The notes under the pieces are model-generated. The model did no database searches. It had not been told where the DNA came from and was given only the letters and a program-made list of their open reading frames with translations. From positions 3,261 through 67,260 of the forward strand of contig CAYUPI010000032.1 of NCBI GenBank assembly GCA_964446585.1: a stretch of 64,000 nucleotides of DNA, written 5' to 3'. The DNA is from CAYUPI01 sp964446585. GTDB lineage: Bacteria; Verrucomicrobiota; Verrucomicrobiia; Limisphaerales; UBA8199. This document shows, in pieces, positions 1-8,889 of the stretch. The position numbers and the translations under genes are program-made. The stretch's first letter is position 1, and the number at the start of each line of letters is the position of its first letter.

Positions 1-49
1 GCTGTCAATGAGCCAATGGAATAACCTGCAGGATTGAAAGGAGAACCTA

Positions 50-3000
50 ATGAAACAACCGAAAAATGATCAGTCTGGCGGGAGCCGGCGCCAGGGCCGC
101 TTACTACCACGCCGCGGGCCAATTGCCACTCGCCACTTGCCACCCGCCCGGGCCGTGGTCGGGGCGGTGGTCGCGCTAATGGCCTTGGAAGCCGCCTTCG
201 GCCAGGGGACCGGGTCCAGGCCAGGCACGAAGGACCCGATCGGCAAGCCCGCCAACTACTCGATGTTCCGCGACGACGAGTTCGCGGTGGCGATCCCCTC
301 CGGTTCGACGGTGAACCTTAACACCTACCTGACCGACAGCAACCTCAACGCGACCGCCAGCAGCGCCTTGTCGGTCCAGGGTCCGCTTTCCTCAGGGTAT
401 CAGATCTTCGCGGCCGCCGGGCGGGTTTTCGATCCCAACCAGGACCGGCTTGCCTACGCCCAGCGCGGCAGTGATGGCTCGAGCGTGGCCGTGCAGTTCT
501 TTACCACCAACGGGCCGGCGACCTACACCTTGCCGGGCAGCATCCTCCAACCACAAGTTTCAGACGCTTCCGACTTCCTCGCCTTTGCGCTCGCCGATCT
601 GGACAAGCTGCCCGACAGCGAGGGCGTCAACCATGACGAAGCGATCGTCTGCTACGCAAGCCCGGCCGGCGCGAGCCTGCTTCGGGTCAACCTGGCCGTC
701 CTCAATTACACGACGCCCGACCCGGACCCGACCCAGCCAAGGTTCGTGACCACGGCCACGGCATCACACTCTATCAGCTCCTCGTCCTTCCTCGTGCCAT
801 CCGGCTCTTTCACCTTCGCTTCGTCCAACATCCTGGCGCCTGACAACGTTCTCTCGCTCGCGGTCGGCGACTTTGATGGGGACGGCCAGAACGAGATCGC
901 CGTCGCTGCGCTTCAGGACGGGCAGACGCTTTATGTGACGATGTTCCGGTACACCAACACCGGGACGAATCCGCCCACCCTCACGGAGGTCAGCTCGCGG
1001 GCGGTGTCGCCTAATCAGCACAATTTTTCGAGCATTAACCTTGCCGCCGCCGACCTCGACGGCGACGGCAAGGACGAGCTGGTCATCGGCGAGTCCGACT
1101 GGGACGCGCGTCAAGTCTCTAATCCGTTAGGCGGGACTTACACCGCGTTTACGTTTTTCGGAGTCTTCTCTGTTTTCCAATCTGATCCAAACCTTAACCT
1201 GACGTTCAAATCGGCAGGCGTGCCCTTGGCAACCGGCTATTACGCAGCTTTTTATCCGTATTCTCGGGTGCAGGTCGTGCCCGGACTCTTCCAGTTCGAT
1301 CCGAGCAACCCCGGCTCCTTCAAACGGCGGCAGATCGCTCTGGGCTTCAACGGATACGGTAGCCGTAGCGCCTCCGCTCCCCTCGTTACGATCCGGCTCT
1401 ACTCGGTTTCGACCAACCTGGCGACGATCTCGCAGATGGGCTCCGACATCTACCTCGAGTTGATAAACAGCACATTCTCGCTCGCCGCAGGAGGCTTCGT
1501 CGGCAACGCGAACCCGCAGAGTCCGGTCTGGTCGCTGGCGGTGAATGTTGATCAGTCTTCTGGCCCCATCTCGGGATCTGGCAAAGGCTCCGCCGACCGC
1601 AGCGTCACGTATTTAATCAACCCTGCCTCGAACGCGGTGGCCTCGGCCCTCGTGCTGCCGCTGCCCTCGACCCCGCCCGGGAATGACCGCCTGCCCGTGG
1701 TGGCCTTCGATGCCGACGGGGATTCGATGTATCTGGGTGCGCCGACGCATTTCGTGGTTTCAAGCCTCCCACAGTTGGACTTCGTGCTCCAGGAGCCGCC
1801 CAAGCATGCCTGGTACGACCAGGCCTCCGGCCTGGTTCGCAACGTCAGCCGCGTAGATGGCTTCTACGTCGCGCTCACCGACTCGAAGGGCATCAACTAT
1901 AATACGACCAGCACCGACTCGACCAGCCAAAGCTTCGGTGGCCGGGCAGGCGTTAACGTCAGCTTAGCCTTCGGGTTTAAGCGTGAAGTAGGCATCGGTG
2001 ACGTGGCAGCGATCTCAGTTGATGTGAACTCGAGCAACTACTTTGCGTTCCGGTCGGCTTACAACTACCAGGCCAACCAGTCCACCCTGAATTCGAGCTA
2101 CGCCAGCAGGCAGGTCCAGGTGGAGAACCAGACCACCAAGGACGACCACCTCCAGGGCCGGTTTCAGACTTTTGACCTCTGGCGCTATCGGGTTTACGGG
2201 TCGTCACTCACCGACGTCCAAAGCAATTCGGCAAACGTCTTCTACGACTTGCTCATGCCTGGGCCATCCGTCACCTTCTACGGCGGTGGCCTTAATTTCG
2301 ACTGGTACCAACCCGTGCATGAGAACGGCAACATCCTCTCCTACCCCCAATTCTACGCGGCGCAAAGCCCGAGCGATCTCGGGGACTATACCCTCAACGG
2401 CCTTAACTCAAGCGAGCCCTTCATCTCCGGTATCCAGCAGTTCGTGGACGGCAATGTCGGGAGCATCGGCCTTACCTACCAGAACGGTTTCACCAGCGGC
2501 TCGACGCTCTCTTCCCAATCCACGTTCAATTATAGTCTTGATGTGGCCTCCACGTGGGGTACTGAATTCAAACCGTTTGGGGCGTCTCTGTTTTTCAAGG
2601 CGACGGGCTCGTTCGGTTTCGATAACGCCTATTCTTGGGCCAATTCCACAACGGCCAACAGGACGCAGACCAGTTCGACGGGCATCACACTCCAAAAGCC
2701 CCAGCTTGCTGGCTCCTCAGCGACGGCGTACGCCTTCTATCCGACCTTCTACCTCGCGGAGAACGGCACGGGCAAAGTGACCCACAACTGCGATGTCGCC
2801 GGCAGTGCGAGCGGGAGGAATTTCTGGGCCACAATCTACGGTCGGCAGTACGACCCGGCGCTCAACCTGCCCCTCCGCTTCGTGCCGCACTACGTCCTGA
2901 CCCTGTTCGAGGGATGGAGGCCCAACGTCGGGGCCTCGCGCAAGCAGATTCGGGGCTTCTTCCTTCGGCGGTACGAGCCGAACGAAGTGACGGGTGGTTA

Positions 3001-3853
3001 CGACCTGCTCACCCAAGCCCCGAACTACGGTGACCGGGTGCGGATGGCCGTCCGCGTTTATAACTACAGCACGGGCCAGTCCTTCTCCGGCCTCACGGTC
3101 CGATTCGAGGCGATCGCCTTCGATCCATCCACACAGATCGAGAGCGGCCCGCGCATACCGATCGGGGAGACGATTGTCCCCTTCCTTGGCCCTTTGGGTG
3201 TGACGGAGGCGGAGGTCGTCTGGGACACGGCGGCTACGGTCCCAGCGCCTGCCATCGGTGCCTACGCCGACTACCGCATCTACGTCGTGCTGGACCCCGA
3301 CAATACGCTGCCAGGCGAAATTTACGAGAGTGAGGATCCCAACCGGCAATATCCTGGGGTAGATCGGGACGGGAATCCGTTGCCGGTCGGGGTTGACCCC
3401 GGGCAGAACAACGAAGGCTGGGGCCTGGCTGAGCTCTACATGCCGCTGGTCAGCCAGCCGCCCGGCGTCGGCCGCGCGCCGCAGGCGAAGTTGCTTAAGG
3501 ACGCGCTGGCGGCCAGGGCGCGCAACGGCAAGTTAAAGACGAAGGAGGTGACCGCGGAGTTCGGCCAGCCGATCGAATTGCGCGTGGACGTGCAGTCGGA
3601 CGTAACTGACCCTGGCTACTATACGGTTCTGCTCTATGACGGCGACCCACTACAAGATGGAGAGCTGATCGCCCAGAAGTTCGTCCGGGGGCTCTCGGCG
3701 CAGACGGGACGATTTGTCTGGCTTGGGTGGATCCCGACACGGCTCGGACGGCACGACCTCTTCGCCCAGGTGATAGAGCCTGACGGCGCCCCGACCCCGA
3801 GCAACGACGCGGCCACCTTGAAGGTGCAAGTCGTCAACCCGCCCAAGAAGTAG
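50..3853 (+). CDS. Large secreted FG-GAP/VCBS-type repeat protein
   Basis: A 1267-residue exported protein of unknown function. The N-terminus is basic and is followed by a hydrophobic stretch (about residues 35-50, AVVGAVVALMALEAAFG), which reads as a long signal peptide or anchor. Two calcium-binding-type FG-GAP/VCBS motifs are visible: DFDGDGQNEIAVAAL near residue 273 and DLDGDGKDELVIGES near 333. These motifs occur in integrin-like beta-propeller blades, so the first third may form a propeller. The last about 250 residues (VRMAVRVYNYSTG, DPDNTLPGEIYESEDPN, NNEGWG) resemble CARDB-like beta-sandwich modules of surface proteins. An AAAGGAGA site 5 nt before the ATG supports the start. It precedes the tyrosinase genes on the same strand by 89 bp. 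No enzymatic motif was recognised; a role in surface binding is inference. Confidence 0.8.
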   Translation: MKQPKNDQSGGSRRQGRLLPRRGPIATRHLPPARAVVGAVVALMALEAAFGQGTGSRPGTKDPIGKPANYSMFRDDEFAVAIPSGSTVNLNTYLTDSNLNATASSALSVQGPLSSGYQIFAAAGRVFDPNQDRLAYAQRGSDGSSVAVQFFTTNGPATYTLPGSILQPQVSDASDFLAFALADLDKLPDSEGVNHDEAIVCYASPAGASLLRVNLAVLNYTTPDPDPTQPRFVTTATASHSISSSSFLVPSGSFTFASSNILAPDNVLSLAVGDFDGDGQNEIAVAALQDGQTLYVTMFRYTNTGTNPPTLTEVSSRAVSPNQHNFSSINLAAADLDGDGKDELVIGESDWDARQVSNPLGGTYTAFTFFGVFSVFQSDPNLNLTFKSAGVPLATGYYAAFYPYSRVQVVPGLFQFDPSNPGSFKRRQIALGFNGYGSRSASAPLVTIRLYSVSTNLATISQMGSDIYLELINSTFSLAAGGFVGNANPQSPVWSLAVNVDQSSGPISGSGKGSADRSVTYLINPASNAVASALVLPLPSTPPGNDRLPVVAFDADGDSMYLGAPTHFVVSSLPQLDFVLQEPPKHAWYDQASGLVRNVSRVDGFYVALTDSKGINYNTTSTDSTSQSFGGRAGVNVSLAFGFKREVGIGDVAAISVDVNSSNYFAFRSAYNYQANQSTLNSSYASRQVQVENQTTKDDHLQGRFQTFDLWRYRVYGSSLTDVQSNSANVFYDLLMPGPSVTFYGGGLNFDWYQPVHENGNILSYPQFYAAQSPSDLGDYTLNGLNSSEPFISGIQQFVDGNVGSIGLTYQNGFTSGSTLSSQSTFNYSLDVASTWGTEFKPFGASLFFKATGSFGFDNAYSWANSTTANRTQTSSTGITLQKPQLAGSSATAYAFYPTFYLAENGTGKVTHNCDVAGSASGRNFWATIYGRQYDPALNLPLRFVPHYVLTLFEGWRPNVGASRKQIRGFFLRRYEPNEVTGGYDLLTQAPNYGDRVRMAVRVYNYSTGQSFSGLTVRFEAIAFDPSTQIESGPRIPIGETIVPFLGPLGVTEAEVVWDTAATVPAPAIGAYADYRIYVVLDPDNTLPGEIYESEDPNRQYPGVDRDGNPLPVGVDPGQNNEGWGLAELYMPLVSQPPGVGRAPQAKLLKDALAARARNGKLKTKEVTAEFGQPIELRVDVQSDVTDPGYYTVLLYDGDPLQDGELIAQKFVRGLSAQTGRFVWLGWIPTRLGRHDLFAQVIEPDGAPTPSNDAATLKVQVVNPPKK

Positions 3854-3942
3854 CCTCCCAGCGGCCCGAACGCGAAGCAGTCGCCCCAGCAGAGTGAACT
3901 AAGAACTGTTGATAGGAAGATTAGAATGAACGGAGAAAAGCT

Positions 3943-5148
3943 ATGAAAGAACCGAAAATGATCAAGCCGAGGGAAACCTCGACACAGAAGCGCACAGCAG
4001 CCACGGAAACCATGGCCCGGCGAGACTTCCTCGCCCAAGCGTCCGTGCTCGGCACGGCACTCCTGGCAGCTTCGTCGTGGGCTGGCGCACAAGGCAGCGG
4101 CGAGCTTGGCCAGCGAGCGGCACAAACGGTGCCGACGCTGAATGGACTGTTCCCGTTGCATGTCCGGGGCCGCGGTCACCCGCGCCGCCGCAAGAACATC
4201 AAGGACCTGACTGCGCAGGAGAAGGCCGACTTTGTCGCGGCGATTCTGAAGCTCAAGGTGACGCCCTCGCCGACCGGTTACGGAGTGGGCAACTGGTACG
4301 ACTATTTCGTCGGCCGCCACATGATGAAGACCACGTGCTTCAGCATTGAGACTGGCCAGCGCAGTTGGGGGCATGATGGGCCCGATCTGATCACGTTCCA
4401 TCGCGCGTTCCTGCTCGAGTTCGAGGAAGCCCTGGCGGTGGTGTCGGGAAAACCGATCGGAATACCGTACTGGGACTGGCCCGATCCAGCATCGACAGCC
4501 GCCATGCTCGCCGATGACGTCATGGGGCCCAGCGGCGCCCCGCCGGACTACGTCGTGACTTCCGGACCGTTTAGGGGGGGCCAATGGCCCATCAACGTTC
4601 TCACCTGGGTGGACCTGGCCGCAGGGCAGTCGCGAGATCTCGTGAGAGCAGTGGGGCTCAGCGGCCCATTCCCCCCGATCCATCCTCCCAGCGCCCAGGA
4701 AGTTCAGGCCGCGCTGCGCGCTCCGTTCTACGATGTCGCCCCGTGGGACCTCACCGCCGATGCCACCATGAGCTTCCGCGCGGCCATGGATACGGACGGC
4801 CTGCCCAACACTTGTGAGAACGGCTTCTACAAGGAAGTGGTGCGGGCCCTCCGCCCTCACGCTGAGGGGCACGCGTACATCGGCGGGATTTTCTTTCAGG
4901 ACGGGAGACTCGTCTTTGGGCATGAGGCCAACGTCTCCACATCGCCTAACGACCCGTGCTTCTGGCTGCACCATGCGAATATCGACCGCATTGCGGAGAT
5001 GTGGTGGCAAGCCCACAACTACCAGTATCTGCCGATCTCCGGCGGGCCACGAGGGGTGAACATAGACGATCCTGTGTGGCCCTTTGCGCCACTAACGCAC
5101 GGCGACATGGCGCTTCCCGCCGAGACCTTCGGCTACACATACGACTAA
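3943..5148 (+). CDS. Tyrosinase-family copper oxidase, Tat-type leader (first of three)
   Basis: 401 residues. Type-3 copper proteins use two copper ions, each held by three histidines, to hydroxylate or oxidise phenols. CuA candidates are H126 (GRHMM), H144 and H153 (ITFHRAFLLEFEE); CuB candidates are H306 and H310 (PHAEGH) and H343/H344 in TSPNDPCFWLHHANIDR. The twin-arginine motif ARRDFL (residues 25-30) before a hydrophobic run ending SWAGAQ indicates Tat export of a folded metalloprotein. The body starts with the family helix DLTAQEKADFVAAILKLK and ends GYTYD. There is no C-terminal plug domain. The start is supported by GGAGA before the ATG. It is the most divergent of the three copies: it lacks the HPDTPWP segment of the other two. 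The physiological substrate cannot be read from the sequence. Confidence 0.9.
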   Translation: MKEPKMIKPRETSTQKRTAATETMARRDFLAQASVLGTALLAASSWAGAQGSGELGQRAAQTVPTLNGLFPLHVRGRGHPRRRKNIKDLTAQEKADFVAAILKLKVTPSPTGYGVGNWYDYFVGRHMMKTTCFSIETGQRSWGHDGPDLITFHRAFLLEFEEALAVVSGKPIGIPYWDWPDPASTAAMLADDVMGPSGAPPDYVVTSGPFRGGQWPINVLTWVDLAAGQSRDLVRAVGLSGPFPPIHPPSAQEVQAALRAPFYDVAPWDLTADATMSFRAAMDTDGLPNTCENGFYKEVVRALRPHAEGHAYIGGIFFQDGRLVFGHEANVSTSPNDPCFWLHHANIDRIAEMWWQAHNYQYLPISGGPRGVNIDDPVWPFAPLTHGDMALPAETFGYTYD

Positions 5149-5369
5149 AGATAGAGAAGAACGCGCACGGCGCCCCTACCTCACATCCCAGAAGAATGAC
5201 TTCGCGAGCAGCCGCGCGAGACGTCCACGGATAAATTACTAACGCTGGACTGCCTTCGTCGTGTCGTGACACCTCGAGTGCGGAAGGGCCACGCAAGCAC
5301 CTCAAAATCGCCGACAAATAGCTTGACCCTGATGTGAAACCTGCAAAGACTCGCGGCCAACGAACCCAG
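5149..5369. other. Intergenic region between tyrosinase 1 and 2
   Basis: About 220 bp separate the first two tyrosinases, much more than the 55 bp between the second and third. I see no gene and no clear terminator. The spacing allows a separate promoter for the second and third copies, but no convincing -35/-10 pair was found. Confidence 0.5.
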
Positions 5370-6602
5370 ATGAAAACCCAAACCTCCGTTAGCCGCGCTC
5401 CGGCAGAAGCGATCTCTCCCGAAGCAAACCGTCCGGCCAGGTTACCAATTTGTGAAGGCTGGACGCGCCGCCGATTTCTGTTGACGGCGGGCGCGACACT
5501 CGCCAGCGCCGCCTGGTCGGCCGACGCGGCCGCCCGCGCTGCTCGACCGCTGCAGGTCCGCCGCAATGTGATGGACCTGAGCGGCGCCGAGAAGGCCGAG
5601 CTAGTTAATGCGTTCCTCAAGCTGAAGCGAACTCCCTCGCCATTCGAATCAAACTTCAGCTACTACGATCAACTGGTGCGCTGGCATTTGCTCTCGCTGA
5701 GTTGCACGACCAAGGAGCATCCCGACACTCCCTGGCCCGCTCATTCCAGCCCCGGCTTTCTGCCCTGGCATCGCCTGTTGCTCTATCACTGCGAGCAAGG
5801 ACTGCAAAAGGTCACCGGTAAACTCATCGCGCTTCCCTACTGGAATTGGACCCAGCCGGCGTCGGTGGATGTCGTCTTCGCTGACGACTTCATGGGACCG
5901 CGCCGGGGCGAGCCCGACCAGCATTACGTGGTGACGAGCGGGCCTTTTCGCAAAGGCACCTGGCCGCTCAATGTCCGCTCCGCTCCCAGTGATGATCCGG
6001 GGCAGTCCCGCGAGTTGGTGCGGGCTTACGGTGTGGCGGGGAACGATTTCTACAAATCTATTGCGCCGGCTTTGCCAACCGCACAAGAGTTGGACCAGGC
6101 CCTGGCGCTGGACGCTTATGACGCAGAACCATTCGACATTTCAGCGGACCCCAACCGCAGTTTCCGTGGCCGGTTCGAAGGCTGGAGCGGCTTCGAAAGG
6201 CTGGTCTGCAGCAGTGATGGAGTCGAGCAACCCGTTCCCGGCCCCTCCCCGACGCTCATGCTTCACAACCGCGTGCATTACTTCGTGGCCGGCAACTTTA
6301 CCGTAGGGGATCAGGTTTGGTTCGGTTCCTTGAAGCCCCACACCTCCCCGAACGACCCCGTGTTTTTCCTGCACCACTGTTTCATTGACAAAGTCTGGGC
6401 CGACTGGATGGCCAGGCACGGACGGCAATATCTGCCGGAGCGCCCCATCGCCAAGAGCGGCAACGCCCTGGTAGCCGTTCCCGGGCGAAAGACGGCTCTG
6501 CGGCCCTTTGACCGGGTTTCCCCGAAGAGCGCCACGCCCGCCAGCGTGCTTAACCACCACGATCTTGGATACGCCTATGACACCGAGAGCCTTTCCGGCT
6601 AA
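5370..6602 (+). CDS. Tyrosinase-family copper oxidase, Tat-type leader (second of three)
   Basis: 410 residues from the ATG at 5370, chosen because the resulting N-terminus MKTQTS matches that of the third copy (MKTQST); an in-frame ATG 36 bp upstream (5334) is possible. A twin-arginine motif TRRRFLLTAG (residues 32-41) precedes a short hydrophobic stretch. Copper-ligand candidates are H106 (VRWHLLSL), H125 and H134 (HSSPGFLPWHR) for CuA, and H299, H303 (LHNRVHYFVAG) and H335/H336 (SPNDPVFFLHHCFIDKVW) for CuB. It shares with copy three the segments EHPDTPWP, ADDFMGP, YVVTSGPFRKG.W and SAPSDDPGQSR, so those two arose by duplication. The C-terminus ends GYAYDTESLSG. It is probably co-transcribed with the following copy. 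Confidence 0.9.
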   Translation: MKTQTSVSRAPAEAISPEANRPARLPICEGWTRRRFLLTAGATLASAAWSADAAARAARPLQVRRNVMDLSGAEKAELVNAFLKLKRTPSPFESNFSYYDQLVRWHLLSLSCTTKEHPDTPWPAHSSPGFLPWHRLLLYHCEQGLQKVTGKLIALPYWNWTQPASVDVVFADDFMGPRRGEPDQHYVVTSGPFRKGTWPLNVRSAPSDDPGQSRELVRAYGVAGNDFYKSIAPALPTAQELDQALALDAYDAEPFDISADPNRSFRGRFEGWSGFERLVCSSDGVEQPVPGPSPTLMLHNRVHYFVAGNFTVGDQVWFGSLKPHTSPNDPVFFLHHCFIDKVWADWMARHGRQYLPERPIAKSGNALVAVPGRKTALRPFDRVSPKSATPASVLNHHDLGYAYDTESLSG

Positions 6603-6657
6603 AATTCTCTTTTGAAATGTTGCCAACGAGACAAGAGTATCGCGCCCAACAAACCCT

Positions 6658-7893
6658 ATGAAAACGCAATCGACAACCGTAGCAAAGACCTCCCTTGAAT
6701 TAAACTGCCCGGCTTCGGCGCCACCCACCGAAAGCTTGACACGCCGCACCTTCCTGGCCGCAGTGGGCAGCAGCCTCGCCGCCGCGGCGTTGCCGGTGAC
6801 GGCGCTTGCCGCCCAAGAGTCTTCAGCCAAGCACAGTCCCGACTCCAAGTCCCTGCGCATCCGCAAAGCCGTAACCAAACTCACCGCCGCCGAGAAGCAG
6901 GAGTACATCGAAGCCCTTCACAAGCTGAAGAAGGTAAAGTCGCCTTACGACACACGCCTGAATTACTTCGACCAATTCACGAGCTGGCATTTCATGGCCG
7001 TGTGCTGTCCCCGGGCCGAACACCCGGATACACCCTGGCCGTCGCATCACATGCCCGCCTTTGTCCCCTGGCATCGAATGCTGCTGCAGGTCTTCGAGCA
7101 GGCGTTGGAAGCGGTCAGTGGCAAGCCGTTGACTGTTCCGTACTGGGACTGGGCGGACCCAGCCGCGCTGGATGCGGTGTTCGCTGACGATTTCATGGGT
7201 CCCAAAGTGGGCGTTCCGGAACAGAACTACGTGGTCACGACGGGGCCGTTCCGCAAAGGCGAGTGGCAGCTCGAGGTGCTCTCCGCTCCGAGCGATGATC
7301 CCGGCCAATCTCGCTGGCTGCAGCGCGCCTACGGGATAAATGAGGCCGGGCTGGACTGTCACATGCCCACCTCAGAAGAGGTGGCCAGGGCACTGGAGAT
7401 CAAGGATTTCGACGTCGCCCCATACGGCATCACGTCCGATGTCAACAAGAGTTTTCGGCAGTGGCTGGAAGGGGTAAACGGGATTGTGGGCAAAAAATGC
7501 AGCGCCGACGGCGTCGAGGAATTCATAGGCGGGCCTCATCCCTACACACGCATGCATGCCGCCGTGCATTTTTACGTTTCGGGGTCGTGGAAGCAGGGCG
7601 ATCACCTGCAGCGGGGAACACTCGTGCTGCTCACCGGCGCGGCCGATCCGGTATTCTGGCTGCACCACAGCATGGTTGACAAAATGTGGGTGGACTGGTC
7701 GGCCCGCCATGGCCGCGTTTATGTGCCTGAAAAGGAGATTCCCAAGACGGGAAGCATGCTGGCAAAGGTTCCCGGCCTGAAGACACCTCTGCGGCCCTTC
7801 GACCGTGTGGCTCCGGAGATATGCAGGGTGGCAAACGTCCTCGACCACCGCAAGCTCGGTTACGCGTACGATACGGAGAATCTCGGCCTCTGA
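6658..7893 (+). CDS. Tyrosinase-family copper oxidase, Tat-type leader (third of three)
   Basis: 411 residues. Tat-type leader TRRTFLAAVGSSL (from residue 28) with a hydrophobic core ending ALAAQES. Ligand candidates: H111 (TSWHFMAVCC), H130/H131 and H139 (HHMPAFVPWHR) for CuA; H300 and H304 (RMHAAVHFYVSG) and H336/H337 (AADPVFWLHHSMVDKMW) for CuB. The usual SPND before the last CuB histidines is replaced by GAAD. A CC pair (residues 116-117) follows the first CuA histidine. The leader and about 60 N-terminal residues are duplicated at the start of the peroxiredoxin gene 1.5 kb downstream. The stop codon is followed, in the same reading frame, by a fragment of an unrelated gene. Confidence 0.9.
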   Translation: MKTQSTTVAKTSLELNCPASAPPTESLTRRTFLAAVGSSLAAAALPVTALAAQESSAKHSPDSKSLRIRKAVTKLTAAEKQEYIEALHKLKKVKSPYDTRLNYFDQFTSWHFMAVCCPRAEHPDTPWPSHHMPAFVPWHRMLLQVFEQALEAVSGKPLTVPYWDWADPAALDAVFADDFMGPKVGVPEQNYVVTTGPFRKGEWQLEVLSAPSDDPGQSRWLQRAYGINEAGLDCHMPTSEEVARALEIKDFDVAPYGITSDVNKSFRQWLEGVNGIVGKKCSADGVEEFIGGPHPYTRMHAAVHFYVSGSWKQGDHLQRGTLVLLTGAADPVFWLHHSMVDKMWVDWSARHGRVYVPEKEIPKTGSMLAKVPGLKTPLRPFDRVAPEICRVANVLDHRKLGYAYDTENLGL

Positions 7894-8121
7894 CCCCTCG
7901 CTCTTGGATTGTTCAGTGTCTCTTCCACCAAACAGGGCCTGAAGCCTAAGAACAGTCTTGTTGCCGTCAAGTATCACGGCTATTGGTACTACATTGATGA
8001 ACGGGATATTCCGAGCAGAAGAACTTTCAGCCTGATGCTGATGATGTCGCGTGTCAACCTTTCCAAGGCGACAAAAGAAGGCCCGGTGCTGACCCTTCCC
8101 GTGGGTGGCTCGGGGCAATGA
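7894..8121 (+). pseudogene. C-terminal remnant of a larger gene of unknown function
   Basis: Directly after the tyrosinase stop, and in the same frame, about 75 codons read GLFSVSS...NSLVAVKYHGYWYYIDERDIPSRRTFSLMLMMSR...EGPVLTLPVGG and stop at 8121. From memory this resembles the last 70 residues of a bacterial family of unknown function that ends YRGYWFYIDD.DL.SK.TF.L...GPVLTLPVG. No start codon with a ribosome-binding site precedes it (only a TTG at 7909), so it looks like the 3' end of a gene whose 5' part was lost when the tyrosinase arrived or by deletion. A short functional protein cannot be excluded. Confidence 0.5.
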
Positions 8122-8148
8122 CGGCTGACGCCTCTGAAACATGTTTTA

Positions 8149-8835
8149 TTGAAAAACAATCCACCATTTGCCCTCACCGCGGAGAAGACCTCTCTTGAGC
8201 CAAACGATCTGGCCACGACGCCAGCTACAGAAGGCTGCGCGCGTCGCCACTTTTTGGCGGCGGTCGGGAGCAGCCTCGCCTCCGCGGCTTTGCCGGTCGC
8301 GGCGCTCGCCGCCCAAGAGTCCCCTGCCAAGCGCAGTCCTGTCGCCGGGAGGATGTCGAAAAGCGGCAGTAACCCCGAAGGCGCGCGCGGGCAGTACTCG
8401 GCTGCCCCCGCCTGGAACCTGCCTGACACGACCGGCAAGAACATGGCGCTCAGCCAGTACAAGGGCCAGCCAGTCGTGGTGATTTTCAACCGGGGTCGCA
8501 GTTGCATCCATTGCGTGGAGCACCTCGCCCGCCTGGCAGCGAATGCCCGCAAGTTTAGCGACGCCGGCATTAAACTGATTGCCATTTGTTCCGAGTCTCT
8601 GGACAATCTCAGAGAATCGCAAGCCGAGTACCAGAAGGATTGGGGCGGCTTTCCCTTTCCGCTACTGTCGGATGCGAAGCTGACCGTTTTCAAGGCCTAT
8701 CGCTGTGTGGATTTCGCCGACCAGCCGCTGCACGGCACGTTTGTCATCGACGCGCAGGGCTGGGTCCGCTGGCTGCAGATTGGCAGTCAGCCGTTTAACG
8801 ATCCAGCCTTTCTCCTGGCGGAGGCAAAGGATTGA
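8149..8835 (+). CDS. Tat-exported thioredoxin-like peroxiredoxin (AhpC/TSA family)
   Basis: 228 residues from a TTG codon; no in-frame ATG occurs before the leader. Residues 31-56 (ARRHFLAAVGSSL...ALAAQES) form a twin-arginine signal nearly identical to that of the third tyrosinase. The mature part has the AhpC/TSA fold: APAWNLPDTTGKNMALSQYKG, then VVVIFNRGRSCIHCVEHL with a redox CxxC (C119, C122), then LIAICSES and HGTFVIDAQGWVRW. The family reduces peroxides or works as a thiol oxidoreductase. Export beside copper oxidases suggests protection against peroxide or quinones or handling of copper-enzyme thiols; that is inference. It begins 27 bp after the preceding remnant. Confidence 0.85.
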   Translation: MKNNPPFALTAEKTSLEPNDLATTPATEGCARRHFLAAVGSSLASAALPVAALAAQESPAKRSPVAGRMSKSGSNPEGARGQYSAAPAWNLPDTTGKNMALSQYKGQPVVVIFNRGRSCIHCVEHLARLAANARKFSDAGIKLIAICSESLDNLRESQAEYQKDWGGFPFPLLSDAKLTVFKAYRCVDFADQPLHGTFVIDAQGWVRWLQIGSQPFNDPAFLLAEAKD

Positions 8836-8889
8836 CACAGGGCGGCCGGCCGATAACCAAAAAAGGAACCGAAAAAAAGGACGCAGCTC

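Noticed and set aside
3634..5016. A 460-codon open reading on the minus strand opposite tyrosinase 1
   Set aside because: The plus strand shows a complete tyrosinase with all motifs; the opposite reading has no recognisable domain and arises from GC-rich codon bias.
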